Shown: piece after piece, positions 25,539-33,077 of the stretch | Layout: each line of letters opens with the position of its first letter | Position numbering within the stretch: position 1 is the first letter of the stretch | Source: Terrabacter terrigena | GTDB taxonomy: Bacteria > Actinomycetota > Actinomycetes > Actinomycetales > Dermatophilaceae | Assembly: GCF_042676085.1 (NCBI RefSeq) | Contig: NZ_JBHTKH010000003.1 | Location: 283,474 to 347,473, forward strand | DNA: 64,000 bases | Reading direction: 5' to 3' | Program-made: the position numbers and the translations under genes | Notes under the pieces: model-generated | The model's input: only the letters and a program-made list of their open reading frames with translations | Told to the model about the DNA's origin: nothing | The model's database searches: none

Positions 25539-26153
25539 CTAGCCGTCGGCCGACGGCGGGTACGCGTTGGCGGCGAGGAGGCCGGCGAGATGGGCAGCGT
25601 TCGCGGCCAAGGTCTTCGTCGTGCTCGCGACGGCGTCAGGCGTCTCCGGGAGGTCCTTGAAGTCCGTGCCGTGCATGGCCTCGCCGTTCCAGTAGGTGAC
25701 CCCGCCGGCCGGGATGGTGAAGCCGACGTCGTTGAGCGCCTGGAAGCAGACGGCGCTGACGTGGTGCGCACCGTCCTCGTTCCCGACGACCACCACGACC
25801 GCGACCTTGCCGTACGTCTGCAGGCGGCCCTCGTCGTCCTTCTCCGACAGCTCCGCGTCGAGCCGTTCGAGGACGCGCTGGCACACGCTGCTGTGCTGTC
25901 CCAGCCACGTCGGCGTGGCGAGGACCAGGATGTCGCTCGCCATGACCTGCTCGCGGATGCCGGGCCACGCATCCCCCTCCCCCATGTCGAGGTCGACTCC
26001 CGGCCGCACGTCGTGGTCCACGACGCGGACCATCGAACCGGTCACGTGGTGCTCGGCGAGAGCGTCCAGCACCTGCTGGGCCAGCAGCTCGGTGCTCGAC
26101 TCCGCCGGTGTCGGGTTCAGCGTGCAGTTGAGGGCGACGGCGGTCAGCGTCAT
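25539..26153 (-). CDS. Flavodoxin-fold NAD(P)H-dependent FMN reductase-like protein
   Basis: 204 aa. Flavodoxin-like: ALNCTLNPTPAESSTELL at the phosphate-binding loop, ILVLATPTWLGQHSSVCQRV (residues about 75-95) as the FMN isoalloxazine loop, and KVAVVVVVGNEDGAHHV in the third strand. It probably acts as a flavin-dependent reductase or quinone reductase in stress defence. ATG 26153 has a GAGAGG site upstream; the longer frame is unlikely. A SigB/F-like box lies upstream at 26202-26226. Confidence 0.85.
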   Translation of the reverse strand: MTLTAVALNCTLNPTPAESSTELLAQQVLDALAEHHVTGSMVRVVDHDVRPGVDLDMGEGDAWPGIREQVMASDILVLATPTWLGQHSSVCQRVLERLDAELSEKDDEGRLQTYGKVAVVVVVGNEDGAHHVSAVCFQALNDVGFTIPAGGVTYWNGEAMHGTDFKDLPETPDAVASTTKTLAANAAHLAGLLAANAYPPSADG

Positions 26154-26201
26154 CGGGCAACCTCTCGATCGGGTGCGGTGGAGTGGTTCGTCCTTCGCCC
26201 C

Positions 26202-26226
26202 GTACCCTTCCGGTCGCGGCCGCAAC
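26202..26226 (-). promoter_or_regulatory. Near-match SigB/SigF-type promoter
   Basis: On the minus strand: GTTG, 15 nt, GGGTAC (26226 to 26202), 48 nt upstream of the flavodoxin-fold gene. It resembles the GTTT-N16-GGGTA set found elsewhere in the window, with one -35 mismatch and a 15-nt spacer. Confidence 0.45.
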
Positions 26227-26307
26227 GGCCGCAACGGCTGTCGCCCCGACGCCGCCGGCGCTCGAGGTCCAGGTGCTGCTGGCCTTCTCGGGCTGGGGTC
26301 GCAGGGG

Positions 26308-26577
26308 TCAGTGGTTGCGCAGAGCGGAGATGAGCTCCTTCTTGGTCATCCTCGACCGCCCCTTGATGCCGATGTCGCGGGCACGGTCCATCAGCTGGTC
26401 CTTGCTCATGTCCTCGTAGTCCCCCGCCCGGCCGCCCTTTCGACCCACCTTCGAGCGAGAGCTCCCGGCGGCGGCGTTCGAGATGCGGGCAGCCTTCTCC
26501 TTGCTCGCACCGTCGTCGCGGAGAGCCTCGTACATGTCCTTGTCCTTGACCGACGGTCCGGGGTCCTTGCGCGGCAT
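26308..26577 (-). CDS. DUF7218 / Rho-N-like small protein
   Basis: 89 aa, strongly basic and acidic by turns. The N-terminal part DPGPSVKDKDMYEALRDDG with SKEKAARISNAAA matches DUF7218 proteins, and the C-terminal SRMTKKELISALRNH with ARDIGIKGR matches the helix-extended-loop-helix of Rho termination factor N-terminal (SAP-like) domains that bind nucleic acid. ATG 26577 is preceded by GGAGGCGCC. Such proteins are common in stress-related gene groups of actinobacteria. It is upstream of nothing on the same strand within 130 bp and probably monocistronic. Confidence 0.85.
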   Translation of the reverse strand: MPRKDPGPSVKDKDMYEALRDDGASKEKAARISNAAAGSSRSKVGRKGGRAGDYEDMSKDQLMDRARDIGIKGRSRMTKKELISALRNH

Positions 26578-26700
26578 GGCGCCTCCTTCGGGTCTCGACG
26601 TCTCACACGGCCCTTACCCTCAGGCCCGGGAATGCACGCAGGCTCGCGCGAGCGCCTCGCCTGCGCCTCGTGCACGGCTGCGTTGCCCGCCGCCGCGCGG

Positions 26701-27666
26701 TCACTCGTGGTTGCGGCGGGCAGCGGCGTCGCCGAGGCGCGAGAGCACGTGCACGACCCGCGAGCCCACACGACGGCGCGCGTCTACGCCCTCGACCGTG
26801 CGGGCCCCTCCTCGCTGCGGCGGAGCCGGGAGCAGCCGCCCGGCCAGCCCCATGAGGCGCGTGGTCATGCCGGGCGCCAGACCACGCACTCGGATGCCCA
26901 GCCAGGCGAGGGGCGTCAACACCACCATCGGCCTGCCGGCCAGCACTGCGTCCACGATGCGCCGTGCCGCCCGGTCCGCATCGACCGACAGCAGCGGGAG
27001 CGAGGCTGCCGGTGCGAACCACGAGTACTCTGCGGCCGCGTCTCCGCCGAACCTCGCATGCTCGTGACCTCCCGTACGCATGAGCCCCGGCACGACCGTC
27101 GTCGCGGTCACCCCGGTTCCGCTCAGTGCCGACGCGAGACCGTCGGAGAAGCCGACCGCGGCGAACTTGGCCGTGGCGTAGGGCAGCAGGTGCGGAGGAG
27201 ACACCATCCCGCCGATCGACGTGACCGTCCCGATGCGGCCACGGCCCCGCCGGCGCATGTGCGGGAGCACGGTCATCGCGGCATTGATCGGACCCCACGC
27301 CATGGTGTCGATGGCGTCCTCGAACTCGTGGAGGACCAGAGTCGCCGCCGGCGCGACCTGGATGATGCCCGCCACCGTCAGCAGCACCTCGATGGGGCCC
27401 AGCGTGTGCTCGACCCGGCCGACGAGCTCCCCGACGTCGTGCCGGTCACGCACGTCGCAGGTCTCGCCCGTGACGTCACCTCGGCGGCTCAGCTCGGCGA
27501 CGGCCTCGTCGACCTCCGAGCGGTCGCGTGCAGCCACGACGACGTGGTGACCGCGGTCGACCAGCTCGCGGGCGACGAGGAAACCGAGGCCGCGTGACGC
27601 CCCGAGGACGACAGCCACAGGGCTGGTGGCGGTGAGGCTGTCGGTGCCGGTGGGATGTTCAGTCAT
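26701..27666 (-). CDS. SDR-family oxidoreductase
   Basis: 321 aa. The Rossmann motif VVLGASRGLGFLVAREL (Gly-rich loop GASRGLG at about 20-26), the acidic CDVRD after strand 3, the NAG-equivalent TVAGIIQ, the active-site Ser in SIGGMVS, and YATAK (Tyr-x-x-x-Lys) are all present. A C-terminal extension of about 80 residues (LTPLAWLGIRVRGLAPGM onward) resembles membrane-associated SDRs. ATG 27666 has GAGGAGGCACC upstream. It is divergent from the zinc alcohol dehydrogenase gene, with SigB/F-type boxes in the spacer on the other strand. Confidence 0.9.
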   Translation of the reverse strand: MTEHPTGTDSLTATSPVAVVLGASRGLGFLVARELVDRGHHVVVAARDRSEVDEAVAELSRRGDVTGETCDVRDRHDVGELVGRVEHTLGPIEVLLTVAGIIQVAPAATLVLHEFEDAIDTMAWGPINAAMTVLPHMRRRGRGRIGTVTSIGGMVSPPHLLPYATAKFAAVGFSDGLASALSGTGVTATTVVPGLMRTGGHEHARFGGDAAAEYSWFAPAASLPLLSVDADRAARRIVDAVLAGRPMVVLTPLAWLGIRVRGLAPGMTTRLMGLAGRLLPAPPQRGGARTVEGVDARRRVGSRVVHVLSRLGDAAARRNHE

Positions 27667-27715
27667 GGTGCCTCCTCGGCGTCGGTGGGTCGGGACGTGG
27701 GCCGCCGCCCTCGTC

Positions 27716-27741
27716 GTTTCCGGGACTCCGGCCGTGGGTAG
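27716..27741 (+). promoter_or_regulatory. SigB/SigF-type promoter of the alcohol dehydrogenase gene
   Basis: GTTT (27716-27719), 16 nt, GGGTAG (27736-27741), an exact match to the GTTT-N(14-16)-GGGTA promoter recognised by actinobacterial SigB/SigF-type factors. It ends 10 nt before GTG 27752; the AGGAGG ribosome site overlaps the -10 element, so the transcript would be short-leadered or leaderless. Confidence 0.7.
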
Positions 27742-27751
27742 GAGGCCGGAC

Positions 27752-29407
27752 GTGAGAGCACTGACCTGGCACGGCATCGAGGACGTCCGCGTGACCGACG
27801 TACCCGACCCACGGATCGTCGACACCACCGATGCGGTCGTCCGCGTCACCTCGACGGCGATCTGTGGTTCGGACCTGCACCTCTACAAGGTGCTCGCCCC
27901 CTACCTGGCACCGGGCGACGTCCTGGGGCACGAGTTCATGGGCATCGTCGAGGAGGTGGGGCCCGACGTCGCGACCCTCTCCCCCGGGGACCGCGTCGTC
28001 GTCCCCTTCAACATCTCGTGCGGGCGGTGCTGGATGTGCCAGCGCGGGCTCTTCGCCCAGTGTGAGACCACGCAGAACACGGCGGCGGGCAAGGGGGCGA
28101 GCCTGTTCGGCTACACCAGCCTCTACGGAGCGGTGCCCGGTGGGCAGGCGGAGTACGTCCGCGTGCCGCACGCCGACTTCGGGCCGATCGAGCTGCCGTC
28201 CGAGGGTCCCGACGAGCGCTACCTCTACCTCTCCGACATCCTGCCGACGGCATGGCAGGCCGTGGAGTACGCCGAGGTCAACGGCAACGACACCCTGGCG
28301 GTCCTCGGGCTCGGCCCGGTGGGCCAGCTCGCCGTGAGGAGCGCGCTGCACCGCGGGGTCGGGCGGGTCATCGGTGTCGACCTCGTGTCCGACCGCCTCG
28401 AGCTCGCGCGCCGCACCGGCGCCGAGGTGGTCGATGCCTCGGACACCGACGTGCCACAGGCCCTCATCGACCTCACCGACGGTCGCGGGCCCGACGCCGT
28501 GATCGACGCGGTGGGGATGGAGGCGCACGGGAACCCGTTGGCGGAGAGGGCGATCGGCGCGACAAGCCGCATGCCCAAGCCCCTGGCTCGGGGAGCGATC
28601 GAGCGCTTCGGCATTGACAGGCTCGCTGCTCTCCACACCGCAGTCGCGGCCGTGCGGCGAGGCGGGACGCTCTCGATCAGCGGTGTCTACGGGGGCATGG
28701 CCGACCCGATGCCGATGATGGACCTCTTCGACAAGGGCCTCACCATAAGGATGGGCCAGTGCCATGTGCGTCGGTGGAGCGACGAGCTGCTCGACATCCT
28801 CAGGGGCGACGAGGACGTGTTCGGCCTCGAGTCCCTCGCGACGCACCGTGCGTCGCTCGAGGACGCACCCGCCCTCTACAAGCTCTTTCAGGAGAAGCAG
28901 GACGGCTGCCTCAAGGTCGTCCTCTCCCCCTCGCCCGCACGACCGGTCTGGGTTCGGCGCCCCGCCGGCCGTCGGCACCAGGCACAGCATGAGCACCAGG
29001 CTCAGCCATCAGCCAACAGCGAAGGAGAACCGATGAGTGTCACGAGCTTCCAGGACCTGCCCCTCGCCGATCGCGACCGCGAGTGGGACGGCGACGCCGC
29101 CGAGAAGCGGGTCCGCAGCTGGGCCGGCGCCGATGACGAGCCGAACGAGAAGTACCGCGACGCCCACGTCTGGTACGACGCCGAGAAGAAGGACAACTTC
29201 ACTTCCTACAAGCTGCTCATCGCCGACGTCGTCGACGGCCGGCTGAGGGCCGTGCCCCGGGGAGTCATGGCGGCCGCCGCGGTCCTGCAGGGCTCGCGTG
29301 GTGGCGTCGACCTGCCTGACAAGGACCGCGACCGCGTGCGCAGTCACCTGGCGAAGTACTACGCCAAGATGGACGAGACCCCACCCTGGGATCGCGACGA
29401 CGGCTGA
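27752..29407 (+). CDS. Zinc-dependent alcohol dehydrogenase, reading in frame into a downstream small protein
   Basis: Residues about 1-395 are a formaldehyde-dehydrogenase-like zinc alcohol dehydrogenase. Catalytic zinc ligands: C38 (ICGSDLH), H60 and E61 (GHEF). Structural zinc ligands: C90, C93, C96 and C104 (SCGRCWMCQRGLFAQC). Rossmann motif GLGPVGQLA near 185, ending CLKVVLSPS as normal. No stop codon follows: the frame continues through a 34-codon low-quality linker (WVRRPAGRRHQAQHEHQAQ) into the complete small protein that also has its own start at 29033. A one-base slip in the linker would reach TGA at about 28980. Either the stop codon was lost, a fusion is made, or an indel error is present. 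Start GTG 27752. Confidence 0.85.
   Translation: MRALTWHGIEDVRVTDVPDPRIVDTTDAVVRVTSTAICGSDLHLYKVLAPYLAPGDVLGHEFMGIVEEVGPDVATLSPGDRVVVPFNISCGRCWMCQRGLFAQCETTQNTAAGKGASLFGYTSLYGAVPGGQAEYVRVPHADFGPIELPSEGPDERYLYLSDILPTAWQAVEYAEVNGNDTLAVLGLGPVGQLAVRSALHRGVGRVIGVDLVSDRLELARRTGAEVVDASDTDVPQALIDLTDGRGPDAVIDAVGMEAHGNPLAERAIGATSRMPKPLARGAIERFGIDRLAALHTAVAAVRRGGTLSISGVYGGMADPMPMMDLFDKGLTIRMGQCHVRRWSDELLDILRGDEDVFGLESLATHRASLEDAPALYKLFQEKQDGCLKVVLSPSPARPVWVRRPAGRRHQAQHEHQAQPSANSEGEPMSVTSFQDLPLADRDREWDGDAAEKRVRSWAGADDEPNEKYRDAHVWYDAEKKDNFTSYKLLIADVVDGRLRAVPRGVMAAAAVLQGSRGGVDLPDKDRDRVRSHLAKYYAKMDETPPWDRDDG
29033..29407 (+). CDS. Small stress-associated protein (124 aa)
   Basis: From ATG 29033 with its own strong ribosome binding site GAAGGAG five nt upstream, so it can be made independently of the dehydrogenase. 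MSVTSFQDLPLADRDREWDG leads to YKLLIADVVDGRLRAVPRGV and LPDKDRDRVRSHLAKYY, ending MDETPPWDRDDG. The motif set (YK-L-I-ADV-DG-L-AVPRGV, then V-S-H-L-KYY-KM-E-PPW) recurs in small actinobacterial proteins and next to phage prohead proteases. Function unknown. Independent translation is more likely than a fused product. Confidence 0.75.
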   Translation: MSVTSFQDLPLADRDREWDGDAAEKRVRSWAGADDEPNEKYRDAHVWYDAEKKDNFTSYKLLIADVVDGRLRAVPRGVMAAAAVLQGSRGGVDLPDKDRDRVRSHLAKYYAKMDETPPWDRDDG

Positions 29408-29422
29408 ACGCACCTTCACGAC

Positions 29423-29452
29423 AAGGGCGCCGACGGCACGGTCGGCGCCCTT
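29423..29452. terminator. Bidirectional terminator
   Basis: A perfect 12-bp stem (29423-29434 with 29441-29452, arm AAGGGCGCCGAC) with a 6-nt loop, TT on its right side and AA on its left. It lies between convergent genes ending at 29407 and 29468 and can serve both. Confidence 0.75.
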
Positions 29453-29467
29453 GCTGCTGCTCGCCGG

Positions 29468-30337
29468 TCAGAACACCGCGCCGCCGCCCGTGACGCCGAC
29501 GACCGTCCCTGACACGTAGCTCGCATCGGACGGCGAGGCCAGGAAGACGTACGCCGGGGCGACCTCTCCCGGCTGACCGGCTCGGCCCAGCGGTGTGTCG
29601 GCCCCGAACGTCTCGATCTTCTTCGCCTCGCGCGTTGCCGGCTGGAGCGGCGTCCAGATGGGTCCCGGCGCCACGGCGTTCACACGGATCCCTTTGGGGC
29701 CCAGTGCTGCCGCGAGGTTTACGGTGAGGTTGTTGAGGGCCGCCTTGGTGGCTGCGTAGTCGAGCAGCGCCGGCGACGGGTCGTAGGCCTGGATGGACGT
29801 CGTGTTGATGATCGAGGAGCCGGGCCCGAGGTGCGGCAGGGCGGCCTGGCAGAGCCAGATGACGGCGTGCAGGTTCGTGCGCAGAACGCGCTCGACGTGC
29901 TCGGGCTGGAGACCTTCGAGCCCGCTCGGGCCGCGGTCCCAGTGGTATCCGGCGTTGTTGACCAGCACGTCGAGCCCGCCCAGGCCTCGTACGGCGTCCG
30001 CGACCACCTGAAGGCACGCCTGGCGGTGGACCAGGTCGACGGGCAGCAGCACGCAGGTGCGCCCGGCCGCCTCGACGAGGCGGGCCGTGTCCTCGGCGTC
30101 CGGCTGCTCCTCCGGCAGGTAGCTGATGGCCACGTCCGCGCCCTCACGGGCGTACGCGATGGAGATCGCGCGACCGATCCCGGAGTCGCCACCGGTCACG
30201 AGCGCGCGCAGACCCTTCAGCCGGCCGTGGCCCCCGTAGGTCTTCTCGCCGTGGTCCGGCACAGGATCCATCTGGCTCGTGAGCCCGGGGGGCTCCTGCT
30301 GCTGGGCCGGGAATCCGCCCTTGTCGTCGTGGCGCAC
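29468..30337 (-). CDS. SDR-family oxidoreductase, general-stress type
   Basis: 289 aa from GTG 30337. It resembles YhdG/YdaD-like stress dehydrogenases. The signature N-terminus FPAQQQEPPGLTSQMDPVPDHGE precedes the Rossmann motif TGGDSGIGRA, then YLPEEQPDA after strand 2, VNNAG, SIQAYDPSPALLDYAATK with the Tyr-x-x-x-Lys pair, and PGPIWTPLQP. An ATG at 30535 opens the same frame but adds 66 residues not seen in the family. A GGGTAC box at 30414-30419 (minus) lies between the two candidate starts, which supports the shorter one. It likely protects cells under desiccation or general stress by reducing a carbonyl compound. Confidence 0.88.
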   Translation of the reverse strand: MRHDDKGGFPAQQQEPPGLTSQMDPVPDHGEKTYGGHGRLKGLRALVTGGDSGIGRAISIAYAREGADVAISYLPEEQPDAEDTARLVEAAGRTCVLLPVDLVHRQACLQVVADAVRGLGGLDVLVNNAGYHWDRGPSGLEGLQPEHVERVLRTNLHAVIWLCQAALPHLGPGSSIINTTSIQAYDPSPALLDYAATKAALNNLTVNLAAALGPKGIRVNAVAPGPIWTPLQPATREAKKIETFGADTPLGRAGQPGEVAPAYVFLASPSDASYVSGTVVGVTGGGAVF

Positions 30338-30556
30338 GAGCTGGTCCGCACGGTCGGCGATCTCTGACCCGGCACGTCCTTCCTGCTGAGGTCTCGGTGT
30401 CGTCCCCGGCTTCGTACCCAGCGGCCCGGGGCCCAGTCGCAATCGGCCGTGCGCAGGGAGGGCATTGCGCGGATCCCCATCTCGTGACACGCTCGAGGTG
30501 GCCGAGCGGTCCAACACCAGCGCCGACTCCGTCACCCATTCGATGGGAGATGAGTC

Positions 30557-31399
30557 ATGGCGTTCTCCGACTCAACCGACCCCGCCCACCTGCGTCCCTC
30601 GTTCGCCGAGCGTGACGCCGAGACCACCATCCTGTTCCAGCGGCTGTCCGTCGCGTCGGGCCACGAGGCCGAGCACGTGGTGGAAGAGATCACCTTGCTC
30701 TACCTCGACCTGTGCACCCGCATGGCCGCCCGCTACGACGGCCGGGGCATCGAGCACGACGATCTCGTCCAGGTCGCGAGACTGGCTCTCGTCAAGGCGA
30801 TCCGGCGCTACGAGCCCGGACACGCGCCCTCGTTCGCGGCCTACGCCGTGCCGACGATCAGCGGCGAGCTGAAGCGCTGGTTCCGTGACCGCGGATGGGT
30901 CGTGCGGCCGCCGCGTCGGCTGCAGGAGCTGCGAGCCGACGTGAACGCGACCCGGGCCGCCCTGGAGCAGCAGTCGGGAAGCACGCCCAGCGACGCACAG
31001 GTCGCCGATGCGGTCGGCTCGACGGTCGCGCAGGTGCGGGAGGTCGACGTGGCAGCGACCGGGTTCAGCCCCCTCTCGCTCGACTGCAGCCCTGCCGACG
31101 ACGACCGCCCCGGACTCGAGGCGTTCCTGGCCTGCGACGACCACGCCCTCGAGAGCGCCGACGACCGTGTCTGTCTCACCGAGGCGCTCACGGAGCTCGA
31201 CGACGGGGAGCGCGAGCTGCTCCTCATGCGTTACGTGGAGGGCATGACCCAGCGTGAGATCGGCGATGCCCGCGGCATCAGCCAGATGCAGGTCTCCCGC
31301 ACCCTGCGCCGCATCACGGTGCGCCTGCACGACCACCTCGTCGACGACAGCGAGGACGTGGACGACACCCTCGAGCCACCACTGACCACGGCCTCCTGA
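30557..31399 (+). CDS. SigB/SigF-family RNA polymerase sigma factor
   Basis: 280 aa. Region 2 includes the core-binding and -10 reading stretch DDLVQVARLALVKAIRRYEPG and FAAYAVPTISGELKRWFRD, which is the hallmark of the SigB/SigF/SigG subfamily. Region 3 (VRPPRRLQELRADVNATRAAL) and region 4 (MRYVEGMTQREIGDARGIS with QMQVSRTLRRI) follow. It would direct polymerase to GTTT-N16-GGGTA promoters. No anti-sigma (RsbW) or anti-anti-sigma gene is adjacent, so control must come from elsewhere. ATG 30557 has GGGAGATGAG upstream. Four exact promoter matches lie within 5 kb on either side. Confidence 0.93.
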   Translation: MAFSDSTDPAHLRPSFAERDAETTILFQRLSVASGHEAEHVVEEITLLYLDLCTRMAARYDGRGIEHDDLVQVARLALVKAIRRYEPGHAPSFAAYAVPTISGELKRWFRDRGWVVRPPRRLQELRADVNATRAALEQQSGSTPSDAQVADAVGSTVAQVREVDVAATGFSPLSLDCSPADDDRPGLEAFLACDDHALESADDRVCLTEALTELDDGERELLLMRYVEGMTQREIGDARGISQMQVSRTLRRITVRLHDHLVDDSEDVDDTLEPPLTTAS

Positions 31400-31446
31400 G
31401 GGCCAGTCAGTCGTCGTAGCGGTGCCGCGGACGCGCTGCCGGTGGC

Positions 31447-32145
31447 TCAGTCGTCTGCCGTCGTCACGTCGTGCGGCATGCCGACGGGCTTCGACTCCGG
31501 TGACCCCCGTTCGCGCAGGTAGATCGCGAAGACGGCCATCGACGCGATGGCGAGCATCTCGGACTGCCAGTTCTGCAGCGTTCGCGACCAGAAGTCAGGG
31601 CTCACCAGGTAGTCGCCGAACGACACCGGGTCGAGCAGGTCGCGCATCCGCTGCTCGCTCTCGGCCACCCGGCCGGTCACGGCCTGTGCGAGCCACGAGA
31701 GCACGAACACCACGGTCATCGCGATGACGAGGGAGTGCGAGTACACGGCGCGCCGCCAGCCACCGACCTGCGCCCAGCGGGGTGAGTCCGGCCTGGCGAA
31801 CCGGCCGACGAGCTGCTCCTCGTCGCTCTCGCGCCCCGTCTCCCCCGGCTTCTTCGACTCGGAGGAGCCGCGCTGGACGAGCCAGATCGTGAGCAGGATG
31901 TAAAGGGTGAACTGGAGATACTCCGACTGCCAGTTCTCGACGAGGTCGACGAGGAACGACGACGAGGAGACGTAACGGGCGAAGGAGATCTGCTGCACGC
32001 CGTCCGTGCGGGCGGTCTCGTTGTACTCAGCCGTACCGGCCACAGCCTGCCCCACGACGAAGAGGAGCAGGAGCAGGCCGAACACGATCGTCAAGCTGTG
32101 GTGCCGCCAGGCTCCGCCCGGACCGGTCTCGTGTCGCCTGCTCAT
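31447..32145 (-). CDS. DUF6766 membrane protein with internal duplication
   Basis: 232 aa, four membrane spans in two similar halves. The first half has HSLTIVFGLLLLLFVVGQAV then VENWQSEYLQFTLYILLTIWL; the second has HSLVIAMTVVFVLSWLAQAV then LQNWQSEMLAIASMAVFAIYL. Each half ends in a short ERG/RGS-SESK motif. The repeated HSLxI and NWQSE elements point to an internal duplication, as in other two-fold symmetric membrane proteins. Its ATG overlaps the stop codon of the upstream micropeptide (ATGA). Function unknown; a stress-envelope role is inferred from the promoter. Confidence 0.88.
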   Translation of the reverse strand: MSRRHETGPGGAWRHHSLTIVFGLLLLLFVVGQAVAGTAEYNETARTDGVQQISFARYVSSSSFLVDLVENWQSEYLQFTLYILLTIWLVQRGSSESKKPGETGRESDEEQLVGRFARPDSPRWAQVGGWRRAVYSHSLVIAMTVVFVLSWLAQAVTGRVAESEQRMRDLLDPVSFGDYLVSPDFWSRTLQNWQSEMLAIASMAVFAIYLRERGSPESKPVGMPHDVTTADD

Positions 32146-32225
32146 CGGCCCGCCAACCCGACAGCGAAGGCGGCGGCCAACCCGGCCGCGATCACGACGA
32201 CGTAGAGGAGGAACATCGCCTTCAC
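32142..32225 (-). CDS. 27-residue membrane micropeptide
   Basis: From GTG 32225: VKAMFLLYVVVIAAGLAAAF then AVGLAGR and TGA. It is almost entirely one membrane span with a basic residue at each end. The stop codon overlaps the DUF6766 start (ATGA), and the GTG begins one nt after the upstream lipoprotein stop. An AAGGGA site precedes it by about 8 nt. These spacings argue that it is translated and coupled to both neighbours. ATG 32216 would give 24 residues. It may be a subunit or regulator of the DUF6766 protein. Confidence 0.65.
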   Translation of the reverse strand: MKAMFLLYVVVIAAGLAAAFAVGLAGR

Positions 32226-32226
32226 G

Positions 32227-32631
32227 TCAGGCTCCCTTCACGCTGCAGTCGTACGGCACGGCGTCGTCGGAACCCTGCCGGCTGCAGCCCGCAGCCAGCA
32301 CCTTCCAGCCGCTGTCGAAGCGGGCCAGGAAGACCACCTGGCCCGCCATCACCACCTGCGCTCCGTTGATGGCGACCGACACCGACGTCACCTCGGTGGG
32401 CGCCTCGGGAGAGTCGGACCTCAGGCCCTCGGCGCAGTCTCCGTCGCCGTCCTCGGTCACCTGCTGCAGGGTTCGCGGGGCCAGCAGGGAGCACGCAGCA
32501 CCCGGGTCGGTGCCTGCGAGGCGGGCGAACTCCGTGGCGACCCGCTGCGCCTCGGGCTCGTCGACGGACGAGCACGCCGTCAGGGTCAGGGCAGCCGCGA
32601 GAGCCGCCACCGCGCGCAAGGTCGTGGTCAC
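32227..32631 (-). CDS. Small lipoprotein
   Basis: 134 aa from GTG 32631. The signal VTTTLRAVAALAAALTLTAC ends in a lipobox LTAC, so Cys20 would be lipidated and the protein tethered outside the membrane. The mature part (EAQRVATEFARLAGTDPGAACSLL, QVVFLARFDSGWKVLAAGC) has the look of an NTF2/DUF4878-like fold; four further Cys residues could form two disulfides. First gene of the operon with the micropeptide and DUF6766, under an exact SigB/F-type promoter. The longer upstream frame is not protein-like. Confidence 0.85.
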   Translation of the reverse strand: MTTTLRAVAALAAALTLTACSSVDEPEAQRVATEFARLAGTDPGAACSLLAPRTLQQVTEDGDGDCAEGLRSDSPEAPTEVTSVSVAINGAQVVMAGQVVFLARFDSGWKVLAAGCSRQGSDDAVPYDCSVKGA

Positions 32632-32640
32632 GCAACATCG

Positions 32641-32666
32641 ATACCCCGTGGGCCGCCGACCAAAAC
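32641..32666 (-). promoter_or_regulatory. SigB/SigF-type promoter of the lipoprotein-DUF6766 operon
   Basis: Minus strand: GTTT (32666-32663), 16 nt, GGGTAT (32646-32641). It is an exact match and ends 9 nt before the GTG at 32631, giving an almost leaderless message. Confidence 0.75.
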
Positions 32667-32700
32667 TTCGACGTAGAAAGCTCGAGGGGGAAGAGCCTGG

Positions 32701-32726
32701 GTTTGCCGCTGCTCCGGCACGGGTAT
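32701..32726 (+). promoter_or_regulatory. SigB/SigF-type promoter of the metallothionein-like gene
   Basis: GTTT (32701-32704), 16 nt, GGGTAT (32721-32726), an exact match, 50 nt before ATG 32777. It is divergent from the lipoprotein promoter 34 bp away. Confidence 0.75.
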
Positions 32727-32776
32727 CCCCTCGACACAACGGAACTCGCCGTCGACCGAAGCATTGGAGGTGCCTC

Positions 32777-33022
32777 ATGGCCAGGTGTGACATGTGCGGC
32801 AACGACTACGACAGGTCCTTCACCATCACTCGCGGGGACCGCACCGCGACCTACGACAGCCTCGAGTGCGCGATCAGCGCCTGGGCTCCGGCGTGTGGCA
32901 AGTGCGGGTGCCGCATCCTCGGCCACGGGGTGGAGGTGGGCGACGACGTCTACTGCTGCTCCCACTGCGCCAGGGACGCCGAGGGCGTCACGCACAGCGA
33001 CCACGCGCGCGCCCAGCTCTGA
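32777..33022 (+). CDS. Small Cys-rich metal-binding protein, metallothionein-like
   Basis: 81 aa. Three Cys groups: CDMCGN near residue 4, CGKCGC (about 41-46) and CCSHC near 60, with the final His residues in HSDHARAQL. This looks like the prokaryotic metallothionein / zinc-ribbon proteins widespread in actinobacteria, likely binding Zn(II) and possibly buffering metal or redox stress. ATG 32777 follows a GGAGG site. It is alone in its transcript and controlled by the promoter at 32701. Confidence 0.8.
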   Translation: MARCDMCGNDYDRSFTITRGDRTATYDSLECAISAWAPACGKCGCRILGHGVEVGDDVYCCSHCARDAEGVTHSDHARAQL

Positions 33023-33077
33023 CCACACCGCGCAGGCCCGCTCGGCGGTCAGCGGCCGAGATGGCCTCCCGGCGCGG

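Noticed and set aside
30497..30545. A stretch reading GAGGTGGCCGAGCGGT that resembles the D-arm of a Leu or Ser tRNA.
   Set aside because: No acceptor stem, anticodon arm or TTC-loop could be matched downstream, and it lies at the edge of the sigma factor's upstream region.
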